Assembly: GCA_946480685.1 (NCBI GenBank)
Contig: CAMLLI010000126.1
Coordinates: 1 to 8,629, forward strand
DNA length: 8,629 nucleotides
Source of the DNA: an uncultured Flammeovirgaceae bacterium
GTDB taxonomy: Bacteria; Bacteroidota; Bacteroidia; Cytophagales; Cyclobacteriaceae
Direction of reading: 5' to 3'
Both the position numbers and the translations under genes were made by a program. The notes below the pieces were generated by a model. The model was not told where the DNA came from, ran no database searches, and saw only the letters and a list, made by a program, of their open reading frames with translations. Position 1 is the stretch's first letter; the number at the start of each line of letters is the position of its first letter. Below are positions 6,989 to 8,629 of this stretch, piece after piece.

Positions 6989-8629
6989 CTATTTTTTCTT
7001 TTTAGCTACTTTCTTTACAGCCTTCTTCGGTAATTTTTTCGCGGCCTTCTTAGCGGTAGCCGTTACTTTTTTCACCGGCTTCTTCGCTGCTTTTTTAGCA
7101 ACTACTTTCTTAACCGGTTTCTTTGTTACCTTTTTAGGAGCTGCCTTTTTCGCTACAGTTTTCTTTGCTGCTTTTTTAGGAGCTGCTTTCTTCGCTGTAG
7201 TTTTCTTTGCTGCCTTTTTAGGAGCGCTCTTTGAAACTGCTTTGGTAGCAGGTTTAGCAGGAGCCGCTTTCTTGGCACCAGTTTTCTTGGCTGGAGCTTT
7301 CTTACCAGCTTCAATTATTTTGCTGATAGTTTTTACAGCAGGAGCAGAAGTCATGCTCTTCGCCGGAGCTGTTTTAACAGCTGTGCTTTTCGCAGGTGCT
7401 GCCTTTGCAGTTGCAGGTTGTTGCTTCTTCTCATCAGCAAATTTCTTCGCCATCAGGTTAAGAGCTGAACCAGCTTTGAACCACTCGATCTGGTTGGCAT
7501 TGTAAGTATGATTTACTACGATGCTATCTTCAGAACCATCTGCATGGTGAATTGCCAGGGTGAGTGGTTTATCAGGTGCGAACGATGTTAATCCGATGAT
7601 ATCGAATGTATCGTCTTCCTGTATTTTGTTATAGTCTTCTTTGTTCGCGAACGTAAGCGCAAGCATACCTTGCTTCTTCAGGTTCGTTTCGTGAATACGT
7701 GCAAATGATTTTACAAGTATAGCGCGCACGCCAAGGTGACGTGGCTCCATCGCTGCGTGTTCGCGTGATGAACCTTCTCCGTAGTTTTCATCACCTACTA
7801 CAATCGATCCTATACCTTCTGCTTTATAGGCACGTTGTACTTTTGGTACTTCATCGTACTCTGCTGTAAGACCGTTCTTTACACTGTTGATTTTTTCATT
7901 GAAAGCGTTGGTTGCACCGATCAACAAGTTGTTGGAAATGTTGTCGAGGTGACCGCGATACTTTAACCATTTACCCGCCATCGAGATGTGGTCGGTAGTA
8001 CATTTACCTTTCGCTTTCAGGAGTAAGCGAAGACCTGTCAGATCTTTACCTTCCCAAGGTTTGAATGGATCAAGTAACTGCAGACGATCTGATACCGGAT
8101 TTACTTTTACCGATACTTTGCTGCCATCTTTAGCAGGTGCCTGGAATCCTGGATCTTCAACATCAAAACCTTTTGTAGGAAGTTCATCTCCGGTAGGAGG
8201 GTCAAGCTTCACTTGTTCACCACGTTCGTTGGTGAGGTAATCGGTAGTTGGGTTGAAGGTAAGATCACCTGCTATAGCAAGTGCTGTTACAAGTTCAGGC
8301 GAAGCCACGAATGCATACGTATTTGGGTTGCCATCGTTACGTGACTGGAAGTTACGGTTGAAGGAGTGAACGATGGTGTTCTTCTCTTTCTTCTCAGCAC
8401 CAACACGGCTCCACATACCGATACAAGGTCCGCATGCATTTGCAAATACTTTTGCACCGATCTGATCAAATGTATCGATAAAGCCATCGCGCTCAATCGT
8501 ATAGCGCACAAGCTCTGAACCTGGCGTGATGGTAAATTCTGCTTTCGTCTTTAGTCCTTTTTCTGCAACCTGTTTAGCGAGACTGGCTGCGCGGGATATA
8601 TCTTCGTAAGAAGAGTTAGTACATGAACC
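6989..8629 (-). CDS. acn: Aconitate hydratase, mitochondrial type, with histone-H1-like tail (5' end outside window)
   Basis: Aconitase interconverts citrate and isocitrate in the TCA cycle through a [4Fe-4S] cluster. The frame is open to the window edge; counting the GGT at 8627-8629 as residue 1, 546 residues are visible. [10 protein letters not shown] gives cluster Cys3 and NACGPCIG gives Cys66 and Cys69. The 63-residue spacing equals Cys385-Cys448 of pig mitochondrial aconitase, so all three ligands are present. KCTTDHIS (209-216) and the swivel-domain [11 protein letters not shown] (283-293, active-site Ser and Arg) follow. A GTG at 8509 could be mistaken for a start but would cut off Cys3. 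The catalytic region ends near residue 400 ([16 protein letters not shown]). About 146 further residues then form a Lys/Ala/Pro-rich tail absent from standard aconitases of about 755 residues. The N-terminal half is not in view. Confidence 0.95.
   Translation of the reverse strand, partial: GSCTNSSYEDISRAASLAKQVAEKGLKTKAEFTITPGSELVRYTIERDGFIDTFDQIGAKVFANACGPCIGMWSRVGAEKKEKNTIVHSFNRNFQSRNDGNPNTYAFVASPELVTALAIAGDLTFNPTTDYLTNERGEQVKLDPPTGDELPTKGFDVEDPGFQAPAKDGSKVSVKVNPVSDRLQLLDPFKPWEGKDLTGLRLLLKAKGKCTTDHISMAGKWLKYRGHLDNISNNLLIGATNAFNEKINSVKNGLTAEYDEVPKVQRAYKAEGIGSIVVGDENYGEGSSREHAAMEPRHLGVRAILVKSFARIHETNLKKQGMLALTFANKEDYNKIQEDDTFDIIGLTSFAPDKPLTLAIHHADGSEDSIVVNHTYNANQIEWFKAGSALNLMAKKFADEKKQQPATAKAAPAKSTAVKTAPAKSMTSAPAVKTISKIIEAGKKAPAKKTGAKKAAPAKPATKAVSKSAPKKAAKKTTAKKAAPKKAAKKTVAKKAAPKKVTKKPVKKVVAKKAAKKPVKKVTATAKKAAKKLPKKAVKKVAKKKK
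6992..7429 (-). other. Lys/Ala/Pro-rich histone-H1-like tail of aconitase
   Basis: From [14 protein letters not shown] to the terminal VKKVAKKKK the aconitase frame encodes about 146 residues, largely PAKK, AAPKK and KKAAKK patterns typical of eukaryotic histone H1 tails and bacterial H1-like proteins. The first 50 or so residues are milder (Ala, Thr, Ser, Pro with spaced Lys) and the last 90 are dense in Lys. No acidic residue appears after the Glu in SKIIEAGKK. Such tails are disordered and bind nucleic acids non-specifically. It could be a fusion with an H1-like gene or growth by repeat expansion. Confidence 0.85.
7140..7223 (-). repeat. Two tandem 42-nt units in the aconitase tail
   Basis: The blocks 7140-7181 and 7182-7223 are identical at 37 of 42 positions by hand comparison. 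Each encodes a 14-residue unit close to [14 protein letters not shown], and partial further units flank them. The unit length is a multiple of three, so copy number can change without breaking the frame. Confidence 0.8.

Noticed and set aside
7242..7505. Hydrophobic + strand reading frame opposite the aconitase tail
   Set aside because: It is the antisense shadow of Lys/Ala/Pro codons, which read as Phe/Leu/Ala/Gly on the other strand. It has no support from context.
8287..8511. Reading the aconitase gene as beginning at the GTG at 8509
   Set aside because: The frame continues open to the window edge and encodes [10 protein letters not shown] with the first cluster cysteine, so the true start is outside the window.

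Overview
The window reads as chromosomal DNA of a Bacteroidota bacterium, most likely order Cytophagales or a relative. The reasons are the family-typical ParE/ParC sequences, AT-rich leaders with hardly any Shine-Dalgarno signal, a TTG/TAnnTTTG-like promoter upstream of parE, and a mitochondrial-type aconitase. This placement is inferred from memory of the families, not from a database search.

Layout. On the + strand are parE (113-2017) and parC (2101-4968), the two subunits of DNA topoisomerase IV, followed by a compact hicB-hicA toxin-antitoxin pair (5073-5451) that ends in a good intrinsic terminator. A convergent intergenic stretch (5452-5679) follows. It holds degenerate CGCAGATTTACGCAGA-type inverted repeats, a (TA)8 tract and a small hairpin. 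On the - strand are the 3' 1.6 kb of an aconitase gene (6989 to the window edge), a strong terminator, and lhgO, an L-2-hydroxyglutarate oxidase gene (5680-6876, GTG start).

Main finding. The 3' end of parC is open in two frames. At a run of ten A residues (4707-4716) the annotated frame changes abruptly from an acidic linker to a histone-H1-like lysine tail (29 Lys and 2 Asp in 83 residues, GC3 62/83). The -1 frame continues the acidic linker, has third-position GC of 39/83 over the same stretch, carries two QxxLF motifs, and runs 77 nt past the annotated stop to a tidy end at 5045. Three explanations are possible: a homopolymer error or recent indel, in which case the true ParC is about 980 residues; programmed transcriptional or ribosomal slippage, giving two ParC forms with tails of about +27 and -11 net charge; or recent frame decay. 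The sequence favours the -1 frame as the conserved one but cannot choose between an error and programmed slippage.

A second unusual protein is the aconitase. After a normal catalytic region with all three Fe-S cysteines it carries a tail of about 146 residues rich in Lys, Ala and Pro and built partly from 42-nt repeats, which would be expected to bind nucleic acid.

Functionally, parE-parC supply chromosome decatenation. The aconitase and LhgO both belong to central carbon metabolism (the TCA cycle and removal of its by-product L-2-hydroxyglutarate) but are separated by a terminator. hicBA is a small accessory module.
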